Source of the DNA: an uncultured Phycisphaerales bacterium
GTDB taxonomy: Bacteria; Planctomycetota; Phycisphaerae; WQYP01
DNA length: 64,000 nt
Assembly: GCA_903845195.1 (NCBI GenBank)
Contig: CAIMWO010000024.1
Span: 62,001 to 126,000 of the forward strand
Reading direction: 5' to 3'
Shown: positions 16,523 to 25,498 of the stretch, one piece after another
Layout of the letters: each line of letters starts with the position of its first letter
Position numbering within the stretch: position 1 is the first letter of the stretch
Made by a program: the position numbers and the translations under genes
The notes under the pieces: model-generated
Told to the model about the DNA's origin: nothing
What the model saw: the letters and a program-made list of their open reading frames with translations, nothing else
The model's database searches: none

Positions 16523-16732
16523 TCACACCGCGGTTGCGGTCTTGGTGCGGCAGCGCCAGATCGCGGCGACGAGCATGTGACGCATCCGATCGGTATCGCA
16601 ACGGGCGAGGAAGTCTTCGGAAAAATCGAGGTGCAGGTCCCCGGCAAAGTGGGCCAGCCGGTCGATGAGCGCAGGGCGGTCAAGGCTGGCGACTTCAAGC
16701 AAGACAGATTCGTAAACTTCGCGACTGCTCAT
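16523..16732 (-). CDS. Small hypothetical protein
   Basis: 69 residues from ATG 16732, with AGGTG about 7 bases upstream; a GTG two codons earlier is the alternative. Sequence begins SSREVYESVLLEVASLDRPAL and continues with amphipathic helices (DFSEDFLARCDTDRMRHML), suggesting a compact all-alpha fold. No family recognised. It overlaps nothing on this strand. A longer plus-strand frame here (16415-17182) has no recognisable features. Confidence 0.5.
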   Translation of the reverse strand: MSSREVYESVLLEVASLDRPALIDRLAHFAGDLHLDFSEDFLARCDTDRMRHMLVAAIWRCRTKTATAV

Positions 16733-16813
16733 GTGCACACCTACATGAGGATATGTCGGCTACCCGCCGGATTTCTCAGAATCCCCGTTTCGGAGATTCC
16801 AAATAGCCATGAA

Positions 16814-17119
16814 TCAACCCAGGCGATTCAACATGGATGGCCAGTAGTCGTTATCGGCGAGTTGTGCGGTACGCTTTGCCACAGACTTGCCATTCTTGTG
16901 AGAAAGTTTGTAGATGGTGTGAAAAGTGGGCGCCATGACGAGCCGCGCGGGATCGACCGGGGCGGCAACCGGTACCTGGCCACGTATCGGCAGCGCCGTA
17001 TTGCGGCCATTTCCCGCCTTGGACGTCGTGGCGGCGTTGGCTTCAACCGAGCGGCTGGCCGACCGGGCGCGGGCGAATTGGATGGTGGTCATGGCCGTAT
17101 TGACGCCTGCGATGGACAT
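16814..17119 (-). CDS. Hypothetical protein
   Basis: 101 residues. AGGAGG sits 6 bases before the ATG, which decides the start over the in-frame upstream codons. Ala/Ser/Arg-rich N-terminal half (FARARSASRSVEANAATT) and a basic C-terminal part (YKLSHKNGKSVAKRTAQLA). No signal peptide, membrane segment or recognised domain. Confidence 0.5.
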   Translation of the reverse strand: MSIAGVNTAMTTIQFARARSASRSVEANAATTSKAGNGRNTALPIRGQVPVAAPVDPARLVMAPTFHTIYKLSHKNGKSVAKRTAQLADNDYWPSMLNRLG

Positions 17120-17297
17120 AACGTCCTCCTGCCTGGGAAGGAGCAAAATGTGCAGGCGACGGCAAAAGGGATAGCGGAATAGAATGGAGGCCACGCGGCA
17201 AACAGCACTTAGACGCTTGCGGCGGGGCGAGGAATCTGTAACGTCTGTAACGGATGATGTGGGAATGTGGCGTCGATATCGGACGTGTGCAGTAAAT

Positions 17298-17330
17298 GAC
17301 ACAAGGACCAATGGCACAAAGACCAAGGAC
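17298..17330 (+). repeat. Word-like repeat (CACAAGGACCA type)
   Basis: Variants of ACAAGGACCA / GCACAAAGACCAAGGAC directly upstream of queA. This resembles the CACCAAGGCACCAAG-type repeat also found inside queA at 18151-18181. Confidence 0.45.
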
Positions 17331-17358
17331 GGGAGATTCGTCGAATTTCAGAGGCTGT

Positions 17359-18480
17359 ATGCGGATCGAGGAACTGGATTATGTCTTGCCGGAGGAGCTG
17401 ATCGCGACGCGCCCAGCGGAGCCCCGCGACCAATCGCGGTTGATGGTCTATTGGCGGGGGACAGGACACGTCGAGCATCGACGATTTTTTGAACTGCCGG
17501 AGTTCTTGCAGGCGGGGGACCTGATGATCGTCAATGACACCAAGGTGGTGCCTGCGAAACTGGAATTACGCAAGACGACAGGCGCAGCAATCCCGGGCCT
17601 CTTTGTGCATGAGGAAAGCGTGGGAATATGGACGGTGATGCTGCGGAGCCGCGGCCGGGTGAAGGCAGGCGACGAACTGGTACCCGCCGGGTTGGCTGAG
17701 GATATGGCCCCCCCCTACCGATTTCGCCTACTGGAGCGGACGGGCGATAAAGGAATGTGGCGGATCGGCATCGATCCGGCAGAGCACGCACCGGTGGTGC
17801 TGGCGCGGATCGGCCATGTGCCCTTACCGCCGTACATCGAGAAGGAGAGAAGCAAGCATCTCGAAACAAGAACACTGGAAATCGAAGGATTTGATCGCCA
17901 GCGCTATCAAACGGTCTACGCACGGGAAGGCCGAAGTGTAGCGGCCCCGACGGCAGGGCTGCACTTCACGCCCGAGTTGCTGGGGAAAATCGATGCCCTG
18001 GGCGTGCTGCGGCGAGCCGTGAATCTGGAGGTCGGTCTCGGCACCTTCCTGCCGGTGGAGGCCCCGACCCTCGAAGAACACAAAATGCACCGCGAGGAGT
18101 ACGTGGTTCCGGGCGAAACGGTGGCAGCGATTCGGCAGGCGCGGGGAATTGAACCACCAAGTCACCAAGGCACCAAGAGAAGAATGGTGGTGGTCGGGAC
18201 GACCGCAGTGCGGACGCTCGAATCAGCAGCCGATCGAATATTGAATGAATCGTCCCCCCCTGCCGAAATACACGGAAGCACAGAGCTGTGCATTCAGCCG
18301 GGCTATGCCTTTCGATTGACAGACGTGCTCGTAACGAATTTCCATCTGCCGCGAAGCACATTGCTGGCGCTCGTGGCAGCACTCGTGGGCCTGGAGCGTC
18401 TAAAAGTGTTGTACGCGGAAGCGGTGCAGGAAAAATACCGCTTCTACTCCTACGGCGATGCGATGCTGATCTTGCCGTAA
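17359..18480 (+). CDS. queA: tRNA preQ1 ribosyltransferase-isomerase QueA
   Basis: 373 residues from MRIEELDYVLPEELIA, the normal start of the family; AGAGG is 5 bases upstream. QueA transfers and isomerises the ribose of S-adenosylmethionine onto preQ1 in tRNA, giving epoxyqueuosine. Visible motifs: DLMIVNDTKV, GHVPLPPYI, AAPTAGLHFTPELL, VNLEVGLGTF, VGTTAVRTLESAA and LVTNFHLPRSTLLALVAAL. Between the helix ending RQARG and the strand MVVVGTT lies a segment reading IEPPSHQGTKRR, encoded by a dispersed CACCAAG-type repeat (18151-18181) and apparently inserted in frame. Convergent with ilvN across a bidirectional terminator. Confidence 0.96.
   Translation: MRIEELDYVLPEELIATRPAEPRDQSRLMVYWRGTGHVEHRRFFELPEFLQAGDLMIVNDTKVVPAKLELRKTTGAAIPGLFVHEESVGIWTVMLRSRGRVKAGDELVPAGLAEDMAPPYRFRLLERTGDKGMWRIGIDPAEHAPVVLARIGHVPLPPYIEKERSKHLETRTLEIEGFDRQRYQTVYAREGRSVAAPTAGLHFTPELLGKIDALGVLRRAVNLEVGLGTFLPVEAPTLEEHKMHREEYVVPGETVAAIRQARGIEPPSHQGTKRRMVVVGTTAVRTLESAADRILNESSPPAEIHGSTELCIQPGYAFRLTDVLVTNFHLPRSTLLALVAALVGLERLKVLYAEAVQEKYRFYSYGDAMLILP
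18151..18181 (+). repeat. CACCAAG-type repeat inside queA
   Basis: ACCACCAAGTCACCAAGGCA followed by CCAAGAGAA: three near-copies of CACCAAG at about 8-9-base spacing. It is read in frame as part of QueA and corresponds to residues that other QueA sequences lack (from general knowledge of the family alignment). Confidence 0.6.
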
Positions 18481-18501
18481 GAATATAAGCAGCTTGCGCA
18501 G

Positions 18502-18542
18502 AAAAATGCCCAGAGACCGCAGTCCCTGGGCATTGAATTTTT
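18502..18542. terminator. Bidirectional terminator between queA and ilvN
   Basis: AATGCCCAG (18505-18513) pairs perfectly with CTGGGCATT (18526-18534). An A-run precedes it and GAATTTTTG follows, so it can serve both convergent genes. Confidence 0.8.
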
Positions 18543-18564
18543 GCACCAAATCCGCGATTGAAGC

Positions 18565-19191
18565 TCAGCCTGGCGGCGTCGCTTCAAGCTCTTCCTGCGT
18601 AGGCTCGCGTTTGTCGGCGTGCCAGCCCTTGGGGGGCTTCACGAGCGCCTCGCGTTTGGCCGTCACGCCGCCGATGGCGTGGGCACCAGTCTCATCGTCG
18701 GGAGCCGAGACGGTGGAACTGCCGCGTGGCATCGCAATGACGCCGGTGCGTGCCACCTCCTTAAGCCCGTACGGCCGCATGAGGTCGATGAACGCATCGA
18801 TCTTCTCTTCCTCGCCGGCCATCATGACCATGAGGGTGTTGGGGCTGACGTCCACAATGCGGCCGCGGAAAATGTCGACCGTCTCGATGATCTCGCTGCG
18901 TTTGCCGGCCGGCGTGGCCACCTTGATAAGAGCCATATCGCGCTCCACGAACGGCAAATCCTTGTAGTCGCGCACGCGAACGATCGTGACGATCTTGGCA
19001 AGTTGTTTACGCACCTGCTCGAGGATGCGATCGTCGGCATTGACCACGATGGTCATGCGGGAAAGTGCGGGATCCTCAGTGCGGCCGACGACGAGCGAAT
19101 CGATGTTGAAGCCGCGGGCCGAAAACATGCCGGCCACATGGGCCAGCACGCCGGGTTCGTTCATGACCAGGGCGGAAATCACGTGTCTCAT
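18565..19191 (-). CDS. ilvN: Acetolactate synthase, small regulatory subunit
   Basis: 208 residues from ATG 19191 (AAGGA upstream). N-terminal ACT domain (MRHVISALVMNEPGVLAHVAG ... FNIDSLVVG) and the C-terminal domain of the family (ALIKVATPAGKRSEIIETVDIFRGRIVDV). The subunit stimulates the catalytic subunit and mediates valine feedback in branched-chain amino acid synthesis. About 45 extra residues (from SSTVSAPDD to the end) extend beyond typical IlvH/IlvN. It is followed upstream by ilvB with a 119-base repeat-filled spacer. Confidence 0.95.
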   Translation of the reverse strand: MRHVISALVMNEPGVLAHVAGMFSARGFNIDSLVVGRTEDPALSRMTIVVNADDRILEQVRKQLAKIVTIVRVRDYKDLPFVERDMALIKVATPAGKRSEIIETVDIFRGRIVDVSPNTLMVMMAGEEEKIDAFIDLMRPYGLKEVARTGVIAMPRGSSTVSAPDDETGAHAIGGVTAKREALVKPPKGWHADKREPTQEELEATPPG

Positions 19192-19205
19192 GGGATGTCC
19201 TTTAC

Positions 19206-19312
19206 CTGTTAATTGGTGACTGGCTAATTGGTGAATGGGGACTTCGAATGCCGTCTTGCCTTTCGAGTGTCCCAATCACCATTTAACAAATTTACTATTT
19301 AACAACTTCCTT
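19206..19312. repeat. Word-like repeats in the ilvB-ilvN spacer
   Basis: Two ATTGGTGA words (AATTGGTGACTGGCTAATTG region) and two ATTTAACAA words flank a centre; GGTGAATGGGGAC and its imperfect complement GTGTCCCAATCACC could form a long hairpin. It fills the spacer between ilvB and ilvN. Confidence 0.5.
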
Positions 19313-21221
19313 ACGCCAAACTGCCGAGTTCGCGCGCCGTGTTGGTCGGCGCAGGGGCCTGGCCGACAACGCCCAGATCCATGTCGTGCAGGGCCTTGCC
19401 GCTGGCGACCATGGGATACACGTTCTCATTCGTTTCGCAGAGGAAATCGACCACGACCGGGCCGGGATACGCCAGCATCTCAGCGACGCACTTGTCGACG
19501 TCTTCCTTGCGTTTGCAGCTGATGCCTTTGACGCCAAAACCTTCAGCAAGCTTGGCAAAATCAGGGTTGACCATCTCGGTATGGCTGAAGCGGCTGTTGT
19601 AGAAAAGCTGCTGCCACTGGCGAACCATCCCCTGGAAATTGTTGTTGAGAATGGCGATCTTCACCGGCAGCTTATACTGCGCAGCCGTGGCGAGTTCCTG
19701 TGGAAACATAATGAACGACGAGTCGCCATCGATGTCGATGACCGTCTCGCCGGGTCGGCCGATCTGCGCGCCGATGGCCGCGGGCACGCCAAAACCCATC
19801 GTGCCCAGGCCGCCCGAAGAGATCATGCTCCGCGGCTGGCTCCAGCGGATGAACTGCGCCGCCCACATCTGATGCTGGCCGACGCCCGTGGCAAAGATCG
19901 CCTTGCCCTGGGTGATGCGGTTGATGGCCTCAATGATCGCCTGCGGCTTGGCCAGCTTGGAATCGTCGCGGTACGTGAACGGAAACTTCGCCTTCCACGC
20001 ATTGATCTGGTCGAACCACTCCGTGCGCTCCACGTGCTGGATGTGTTCAATAATGTCGCGGAGACACAGCCGTGCGTCACCCACCACAGGAATATCGACC
20101 TTCACATTTTTCGAAATCGACGCCGGGTCAATGTCGATGTGAATGATCTTGGCCTTAGGGGCGAAGAATTTCAGGTTGCCGGTGACGCGGTCATCGAATC
20201 GCGCTCCGACGGCAATGAGACAATCAGACTCCTGCACCGCATAGTTGGCATAAGCCGACCCGTGCATGCCGAGCATGTGCAGGGCGCGCGGGTTGTTCTC
20301 GTCGAACGCGCCCAGTCCCAGCAGCGTGGTAGTGCAGGGAATATTCCCCTTGTCCGCAAGCTGCCGGACTTCCTTCCACGCATTGGCCAGCACCGCACCA
20401 CCGCCCACGTAAAGCACGGGGCGTTTACTCGCATTGATCATCTCCGCAGCCGACTTGGTCATCTTCGAATGACCGAGCACGCGCGGGCGATAGCCGGGCA
20501 GGTGAGGCGTATCATCAACCGCTTCTTCAATCTTGCTCGTGGTCACGTCCACCGGCAGGTCGATTAGCACCGGGCCGGGCCGTCCGGTGGTCGCAATGAC
20601 GAAAGCCTCATTGATGATCCGCGGCAAGTCGCGCACATTCTTCACCAGGTACGCGCGCTTGGTCACCGGGCGCACAATGCCCGTGACATCCGCTTCCTGA
20701 AACGCATCGTTGCCGATCATGTACGTGCGCACCTGCCCGGAGAAGACGATCATCGGGATCGAATCCATGTAGGCAGTGCCCAGCGCGGTCACGGTATTGG
20801 TCGCGCCCGGTCCGGAAGTCACGATCACCACGCCCGGCTTGCCGGTGGCGCGGGCGTAGCCGTCAGCCATGTGGCCGGCGCCCTGCTCGTGGCGCACGAG
20901 GATAAAATTGATCTTGGCATCATAAAGTGCATCGAAAGTGGGAAGGATCGCGCCGCCCGGATAGCCGAAAGCATCCGTCACCCCGTGCTCAGCAAGCATC
21001 TGAATGAGAATTTGCGATCCGGTCTTACCGACGAGACGCGTCGAGAGTCCCGGGGGATGTCCCATGATGGGCAAGCCGTTGGCATCGACCTTCTTCTCAA
21101 TGACCTGAAGGTCCGAGACTTGATCGGTGGTGATGGCTTTGTAGGTAATGGGTGCGGCCGTCTTGGCCGTGGCTGGCGTGGACGTGCCTCCACGTGCCCC
21201 GATGGGGGATGCGGTGGTCAT
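19311..21221 (-). CDS. ilvB: Acetolactate synthase, large catalytic subunit
   Basis: 636 residues from ATG 21221 (AAAGAGG upstream). This ThDP enzyme condenses pyruvate to acetolactate or, with 2-oxobutyrate, to acetohydroxybutyrate. Motifs: GVTDAFGYPGGAILPTFDAL, the catalytic-Glu loop RHEQGAGHMADGYARATG, the FAD-binding middle domain, and the ThDP/Mg segment DIDGDSSFIMFPQE...NNNFQGMV. An N-terminal extension of about 60 residues (Ala/Thr-rich) precedes the fold and is longer than in E. coli. Likely co-transcribed with ilvN. Confidence 0.97.
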   Translation of the reverse strand: MTTASPIGARGGTSTPATAKTAAPITYKAITTDQVSDLQVIEKKVDANGLPIMGHPPGLSTRLVGKTGSQILIQMLAEHGVTDAFGYPGGAILPTFDALYDAKINFILVRHEQGAGHMADGYARATGKPGVVIVTSGPGATNTVTALGTAYMDSIPMIVFSGQVRTYMIGNDAFQEADVTGIVRPVTKRAYLVKNVRDLPRIINEAFVIATTGRPGPVLIDLPVDVTTSKIEEAVDDTPHLPGYRPRVLGHSKMTKSAAEMINASKRPVLYVGGGAVLANAWKEVRQLADKGNIPCTTTLLGLGAFDENNPRALHMLGMHGSAYANYAVQESDCLIAVGARFDDRVTGNLKFFAPKAKIIHIDIDPASISKNVKVDIPVVGDARLCLRDIIEHIQHVERTEWFDQINAWKAKFPFTYRDDSKLAKPQAIIEAINRITQGKAIFATGVGQHQMWAAQFIRWSQPRSMISSGGLGTMGFGVPAAIGAQIGRPGETVIDIDGDSSFIMFPQELATAAQYKLPVKIAILNNNFQGMVRQWQQLFYNSRFSHTEMVNPDFAKLAEGFGVKGISCKRKEDVDKCVAEMLAYPGPVVVDFLCETNENVYPMVASGKALHDMDLGVVGQAPAPTNTARELGSLA

Positions 21222-21724
21222 AGCGACCTCTTTAGTTCTCGACTGCCGCTCGACGGGGTAGCCAGGCCCCAGCGCATGCTGGATATAACCCGCGCCCATC
21301 CGGGCCGAAGAGTAATGCTAATAGTCTAGTGACTTATCGGTTGGGAACAAGGGGAAAGTTGACCGAGAAAATACGTATTTATGGATAATTGCGAATGCCA
21401 AAGCAGATTCCATAATGCCACCAGCGTGAGAATAAAGAGATCAATATGACCATATCTCTGCATGATAAATAGCTTTTATCTAATTATTTCGTCACATTTT
21501 GATAGATTATAAGACCTTTTTCTTGACTATCTTGTTAGTGGGGCTAGTCTTCATGAGGCTTTTTATCTGCTAAGAAAAGCCAGGCCACTGATACCGCAAA
21601 TCGGCAACAGTGCGCGTTTCCGCTGTGAATCCGTACCACCGCGGATGTTGTGGGGTTCAACTTCTCACGATTGCCATTGGAAATCGCCCCGGCGAGTGCC
21701 AAGTCATTTCAGAAGGGAGAGAGC
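21222..21724. other. A+T-rich divergent intergenic region
   Basis: 503 bases between ilvB and the PEP-CTERM gene, clearly richer in A+T than its surroundings (notably about 21355-21560). It must carry promoters for both directions. TTGACT at about 21522 and TAGATTATAAG at about 21502-21512 are possible elements for the plus strand but neither pairs convincingly. No reading frame or RNA gene seen. Confidence 0.4.
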
Positions 21725-22873
21725 ATGAAACTCACACATGTTTTGCCCGTCGTTCTGGCCTGCACAGCGTCAAGCCCAAGTTGGGCCGCCATTTCCGAAT
21801 TCTCTTCTGGCATGACCACGCCGGAGACGATCTCCCTGGCTCCCGCCGGCTTCGGAACCTATGGCGGTCAATACCTCACTCCCGACTTCATCACACATGA
21901 CATCTGGGCCATCCCCAGCGGCGGCGGTGCGCCTACCAGTCTGACCAAAGTGCCTGCGAACTACATGCTCAATGGCACGTTCCTGCCCGACGGCTATGGA
22001 ACCTATGGCGGCCAATTCCTCGTTACCGGCTATCAGTCGACGGCCGCGCCTCTCCCCGACACGGGCGGCAAGCGACTCGCCACGATCTGGGCCGTCAGCG
22101 GAACCGGCAACACCCATATCGCCTTCCAGCTTCCCTATGACGCCTACGGCGCCGACAGCTTGTTCTACAGTGCACTCACAGCCCCGGCGGGATTTGGCAC
22201 CGTAGGAGGCAAGCTCCTTGCGCTGGGGCGCGGCTATCCCGTTACCACCGGTGTCAACCAGGATATGGCGATCTGGGCTTTCGACTCCAACGGCACTGCG
22301 ACCAAGTTTGCCGGTGGTCTGCCTGGCGCGTGGGCTGGAGCCTTTGCCCCGGCAGGCTTTGGCAATGTCGGCGGCGAGTTGTTGGTCACAGACTCGGTCA
22401 ATGGCAACATCTACGCCATCGATAGCGATGGTAACTTCTCGCTCTTTGCCACGGTCCCGCTCTTAAGCGGCCAGCTCGGCCTGCGACAACTGGCCTTCGC
22501 GCCCGCAGGCAGCTTCGGTGACCTCAGTGGCGACCTCTTCGTCTCGGTGGCCGCATCGACCGTTGGTGGCGGAACCGTCGGCTCGGTGGCGGTGCTTGAT
22601 GGCACCGGCCAGATGATTGAAGAACTCAAGACCGGCACGGCCCTCGCGAAGTTCGATCCCCGTGGAATTTACTTCCCCGGCAACGACCAAATCCTTATCG
22701 CCGACGCCTCCGATCCGATTCAACTGGCCGCCCGCCTGGACTTCGGCATCCGCGCTGCCATTCCCGAACCGCATTCACTGGCGCTGCTCGCGCTGGGCAT
22801 GGCTGCGCTCGTCACACGCCGCCGAAAAATGTACTCGATCACCCGCGCTGGTTCGTTCACGACAGGCGCGTGA
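21725..22873 (+). CDS. PEP-CTERM-sorted secreted repeat protein
   Basis: 382 residues; AAGGGAG before the ATG. Signal peptide (KLTHVLPVVLACTASSPSWA), then about 320 residues with five repeats of a P-x-G-F/Y-G-x-x-GG-x-L motif (APAGFGTYGGQYL, PDGYGTYGGQFL, APAGFGTVGGKLL, APAGFGNVGGELL, PAGSFGDLSGDLF), probably beta-rich and possibly propeller-like. C-terminal sorting signal IPEPHSLALLALGMAALVTRRRK, recognised by exosortase and cleaved or anchored at the PEP. Unusually, 13 more residues follow the Arg cluster, and the gene's 3' end overlaps the convergent glycosidase gene by 17 bases. Confidence 0.8.
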   Translation: MKLTHVLPVVLACTASSPSWAAISEFSSGMTTPETISLAPAGFGTYGGQYLTPDFITHDIWAIPSGGGAPTSLTKVPANYMLNGTFLPDGYGTYGGQFLVTGYQSTAAPLPDTGGKRLATIWAVSGTGNTHIAFQLPYDAYGADSLFYSALTAPAGFGTVGGKLLALGRGYPVTTGVNQDMAIWAFDSNGTATKFAGGLPGAWAGAFAPAGFGNVGGELLVTDSVNGNIYAIDSDGNFSLFATVPLLSGQLGLRQLAFAPAGSFGDLSGDLFVSVAASTVGGGTVGSVAVLDGTGQMIEELKTGTALAKFDPRGIYFPGNDQILIADASDPIQLAARLDFGIRAAIPEPHSLALLALGMAALVTRRRKMYSITRAGSFTTGA

Positions 22874-25259
22874 GGCGAATACCATCGCCGGCACGGGTGA
22901 GAATGACCAACCGTTCGCCCTCAGTGACCCAGGTTTCTGCACCGCACTGACAACGAACACCACCCTCCCATGGATTCCGCAGGACCAACTCGCCGCCGGC
23001 TTCGCTCGTGATTTCGACCCAGGCGACTCCGCCGTCGTGGAACTCTGCACTGACGAGGAAAGCGCCAGCCGCACGCAACGTGCGGAAAGCCGCATCGCAA
23101 TCCTTCGGCCAATTCGGAAAGAGTTGCAGAACGCCGGTAGAGCTCTGCAGAAGACATTCATTTACCACGGCGGGCAGGGAGAAGTTTTCGAACCAGATCC
23201 CCATACGGGCCATGAAATCGAAGTCCATATCGTCGCCGTACCGGCCGCCCGACTGCCGGCACATGTCGGTGCAGGTGCCGTTGGGCAGCAGCGACAAGCG
23301 AACGTGACGCTTGAACCGTTCGAGATCGAGCAAGCCAAGGCGTGCGGCCTGGAGGTTGAGAAACACGAGATCGTTGCCGCCCTCGTTGCGGTGCTGGCGA
23401 AAAGTGTTGCGGCAGATTTCCAACAATTCAGGCGAAGAATGCAGGCCGTGGTCCTCGCCGGGAAAAACGGTCATGAGGGTATTGGGGGTGTTCTGGACAA
23501 TGTCGGGATCCTCTCCTTTGACGCTGATGAACACGGTGCCCGAATCCGTGTCGGCCGTGGGGTAATCCGCCAGCCGGGGAAGAATCTCGCGTACTTGGGT
23601 GAGAAGAGACTCTTCTTCGGTCTCGATCTTCAGAATGCCGCAAGCTTTGAGGTAGGCGTTAAGTATAAAACGGGTAAGCGTCAGATCGACGATGCAATCG
23701 GCATTCTTCCCGAGGCCCGGGGTCAGACCGTAAATCTCCGGCACGACGGTCGGAAAAATATGAAACCGATCATCGTGCCACTGCGGTCCGTGGGCGTCGG
23801 GCCGTGTGAGATAAGCACAAAGAAATTGCACTGCAAGGCGGATCGGCCCAAGAGCACGCTCGCGAAGGAACCCGGCATCCTGTGTGTAAAGGAAATGCCA
23901 CCACAGGCTCTGGACGGTCCACGGCGTCTCGCAGATCTCCCAGCCCCATGTGGGGACCGGAAATGGCATCATCGACATCTTCACGGGGTAGGCACTGTGC
24001 GGAAAGCAGGCGCCCGGCAGCCGGTAGTAGTCACGCGCCCATGCGCGGCTCACGGGCAGCAGGAAATCGACGAGGTCGACATACGGCAGATGCAGGTCCA
24101 CGTGGTTCGAGGAAAACGTAGCCCAGAAAGGCTGCTGGGTGTTGTAGTTCATGTGGTAGTCGCCGTGCCAGGCCGTGCCGATCTTCCTATACGACCAGTT
24201 GGCGAAGAGCCCCGGACAGGTGACTCCGGCACGCAGGGAACACGCCAGAAAGTAAAGATTGCGATACCAGACCCCTTCGAGTTCGGCATCGGCAAAAGAA
24301 ACACCAGAGCGACTCCAGAAACCACGCCATTCCTGCACAGACTGGCGGCTGACCGCCGCATAAGCCTCAGAGGTAGCCACCAGCGGAGGATGCTGAGCGC
24401 TCAGGTCTGACGCAAGGCCATGGTCGAGTTGGACGCAGGCGTAGAAAGAATCGGTGTCGACAAGATCGCGTTCCAGTGCATCCGGCAGCACATACTTGCC
24501 ATGCCAGTTCGGGCGCTGGCGAGCGGTCAGGGCGCTGCTCACCTTAACACTAAGGCGTACGGCGCGATCATCAGGATGACCATTCTGGGCATCATAGACG
24601 TCGGGCTCCGCCGCCGGCAGGATTTGCCGGAAACTCAGGGATCGCTGTGCTTCATCCACAAGCACGGAATGCTTCGGCATGTCATTGGCCGCTTCGGGAT
24701 CGGGCAGCAGTCGCACCCGCACGAAGGGCGAGTTGGCGGGCTGGCCCGCAGCATCAAATACGCCCACCCAAAGCCGATCCGCCGGACGCTCCACAAAGAT
24801 GCGGGCGAAGCGTTTCTCACCGTGCGCCAGCAGTCGGACTTCACAAATGCCGGTGGCAAGATCGAGACTGTGGCCAAGCACCTCGGTGTGGCGCGAATCA
24901 AACCCCAGAATCAGCGAGCCGCAGGGAAAAGGGCGCGGATAAGTCTTGCCATAGTTGGCCGCGGTCATCTGGCAGTATTGGCGAAACCACGCATCATCCT
25001 CGAGCCGGGCCAGGGCCGGATCGATGGCGCGGACACGGGCGAATACCTCATCAAAAGTGCCAATCTTTTCCTGATTCGCTTCCGCAATGCGGATGTCCCA
25101 CACATCATTGTGGCCGAAGCGAATGACCAGCGCATCGGGCCGCGTGCAGACCACCGCGCCCAGGCCGCCGTTACCAAGGAGAGCCCCAGCAAAGAAATCG
25201 ATGGCCGGTCCATCATGGGTGATCGGATGCAGACCGGCACGGTCAAGCGGGTCGATCAT
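22857..25259 (-). CDS. GH95-like (alpha-L-fucosidase-type) intracellular glycosidase
   Basis: 800 residues with no signal peptide, so probably cytoplasmic. Overall layout is that of GH95 and related six-hairpin glycosidases: N-terminal beta-sandwich (LLGNGGLGAVVCTRPDALVIRFGHNDVWD), an alpha/alpha barrel containing WHGDYHMNYNTQQPFW with the N-x-N pair Asn371/Asn373 used as catalytic base in GH95, and a C-terminal sandwich (LQLFPNWP...AFLVSAEFHDGGVAWVEI). The ATG overlaps the stop of hicA (ATGA), so it is translated after a toxin-antitoxin pair. Substrate specificity is inferred, not certain. Confidence 0.7.
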   Translation of the reverse strand: MIDPLDRAGLHPITHDGPAIDFFAGALLGNGGLGAVVCTRPDALVIRFGHNDVWDIRIAEANQEKIGTFDEVFARVRAIDPALARLEDDAWFRQYCQMTAANYGKTYPRPFPCGSLILGFDSRHTEVLGHSLDLATGICEVRLLAHGEKRFARIFVERPADRLWVGVFDAAGQPANSPFVRVRLLPDPEAANDMPKHSVLVDEAQRSLSFRQILPAAEPDVYDAQNGHPDDRAVRLSVKVSSALTARQRPNWHGKYVLPDALERDLVDTDSFYACVQLDHGLASDLSAQHPPLVATSEAYAAVSRQSVQEWRGFWSRSGVSFADAELEGVWYRNLYFLACSLRAGVTCPGLFANWSYRKIGTAWHGDYHMNYNTQQPFWATFSSNHVDLHLPYVDLVDFLLPVSRAWARDYYRLPGACFPHSAYPVKMSMMPFPVPTWGWEICETPWTVQSLWWHFLYTQDAGFLRERALGPIRLAVQFLCAYLTRPDAHGPQWHDDRFHIFPTVVPEIYGLTPGLGKNADCIVDLTLTRFILNAYLKACGILKIETEEESLLTQVREILPRLADYPTADTDSGTVFISVKGEDPDIVQNTPNTLMTVFPGEDHGLHSSPELLEICRNTFRQHRNEGGNDLVFLNLQAARLGLLDLERFKRHVRLSLLPNGTCTDMCRQSGGRYGDDMDFDFMARMGIWFENFSLPAVVNECLLQSSTGVLQLFPNWPKDCDAAFRTLRAAGAFLVSAEFHDGGVAWVEITSEAGGELVLRNPWEGGVRCQCGAETWVTEGERLVILTRAGDGIRLTRLS

Positions 25260-25498
25260 CCAAACAGTTCCTGCAACAGCTGGTCTTTTGTAATCTGGAA
25301 ATGCGCCGCGACATCACTAACGATGGCATTGAGCGTCCCGATGCGCAAGGGATTGTGTGCTGGAATGGTGATGTGATGCTCGCCGGCTTGCTGAGTCGTC
25401 AATCGCATATGACTGCCTATTTGTCGAGTGATCACGTATCCATAGGCAGTGAGCACTTTGGCGAGGTCGTGTCCGGAGATGTCGCGGGGAACCCTCAT
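25256..25498 (-). CDS. hicA: HicA-family toxin (mRNA interferase)
   Basis: 80 residues, a dsRBD-like HicA/YcfA fold: ISGHDLAKVLTAYGY, VITRQIGSHMRLT with the catalytic His30 in the G-S-H motif, and HHITIPAHNPLRIGTL. HicA toxins cleave mRNA and are neutralised by HicB. Its start overlaps the hicB stop by 4 bases and its stop overlaps the start of the glycosidase gene by 4 bases. Confidence 0.85.
   Translation of the reverse strand: MRVPRDISGHDLAKVLTAYGYVITRQIGSHMRLTTQQAGEHHITIPAHNPLRIGTLNAIVSDVAAHFQITKDQLLQELFG

Noticed and set aside
16415..17182. 255-codon plus-strand frame
   Set aside because: Overlaps two minus-strand genes with good ribosome-binding sites and has no features of its own.
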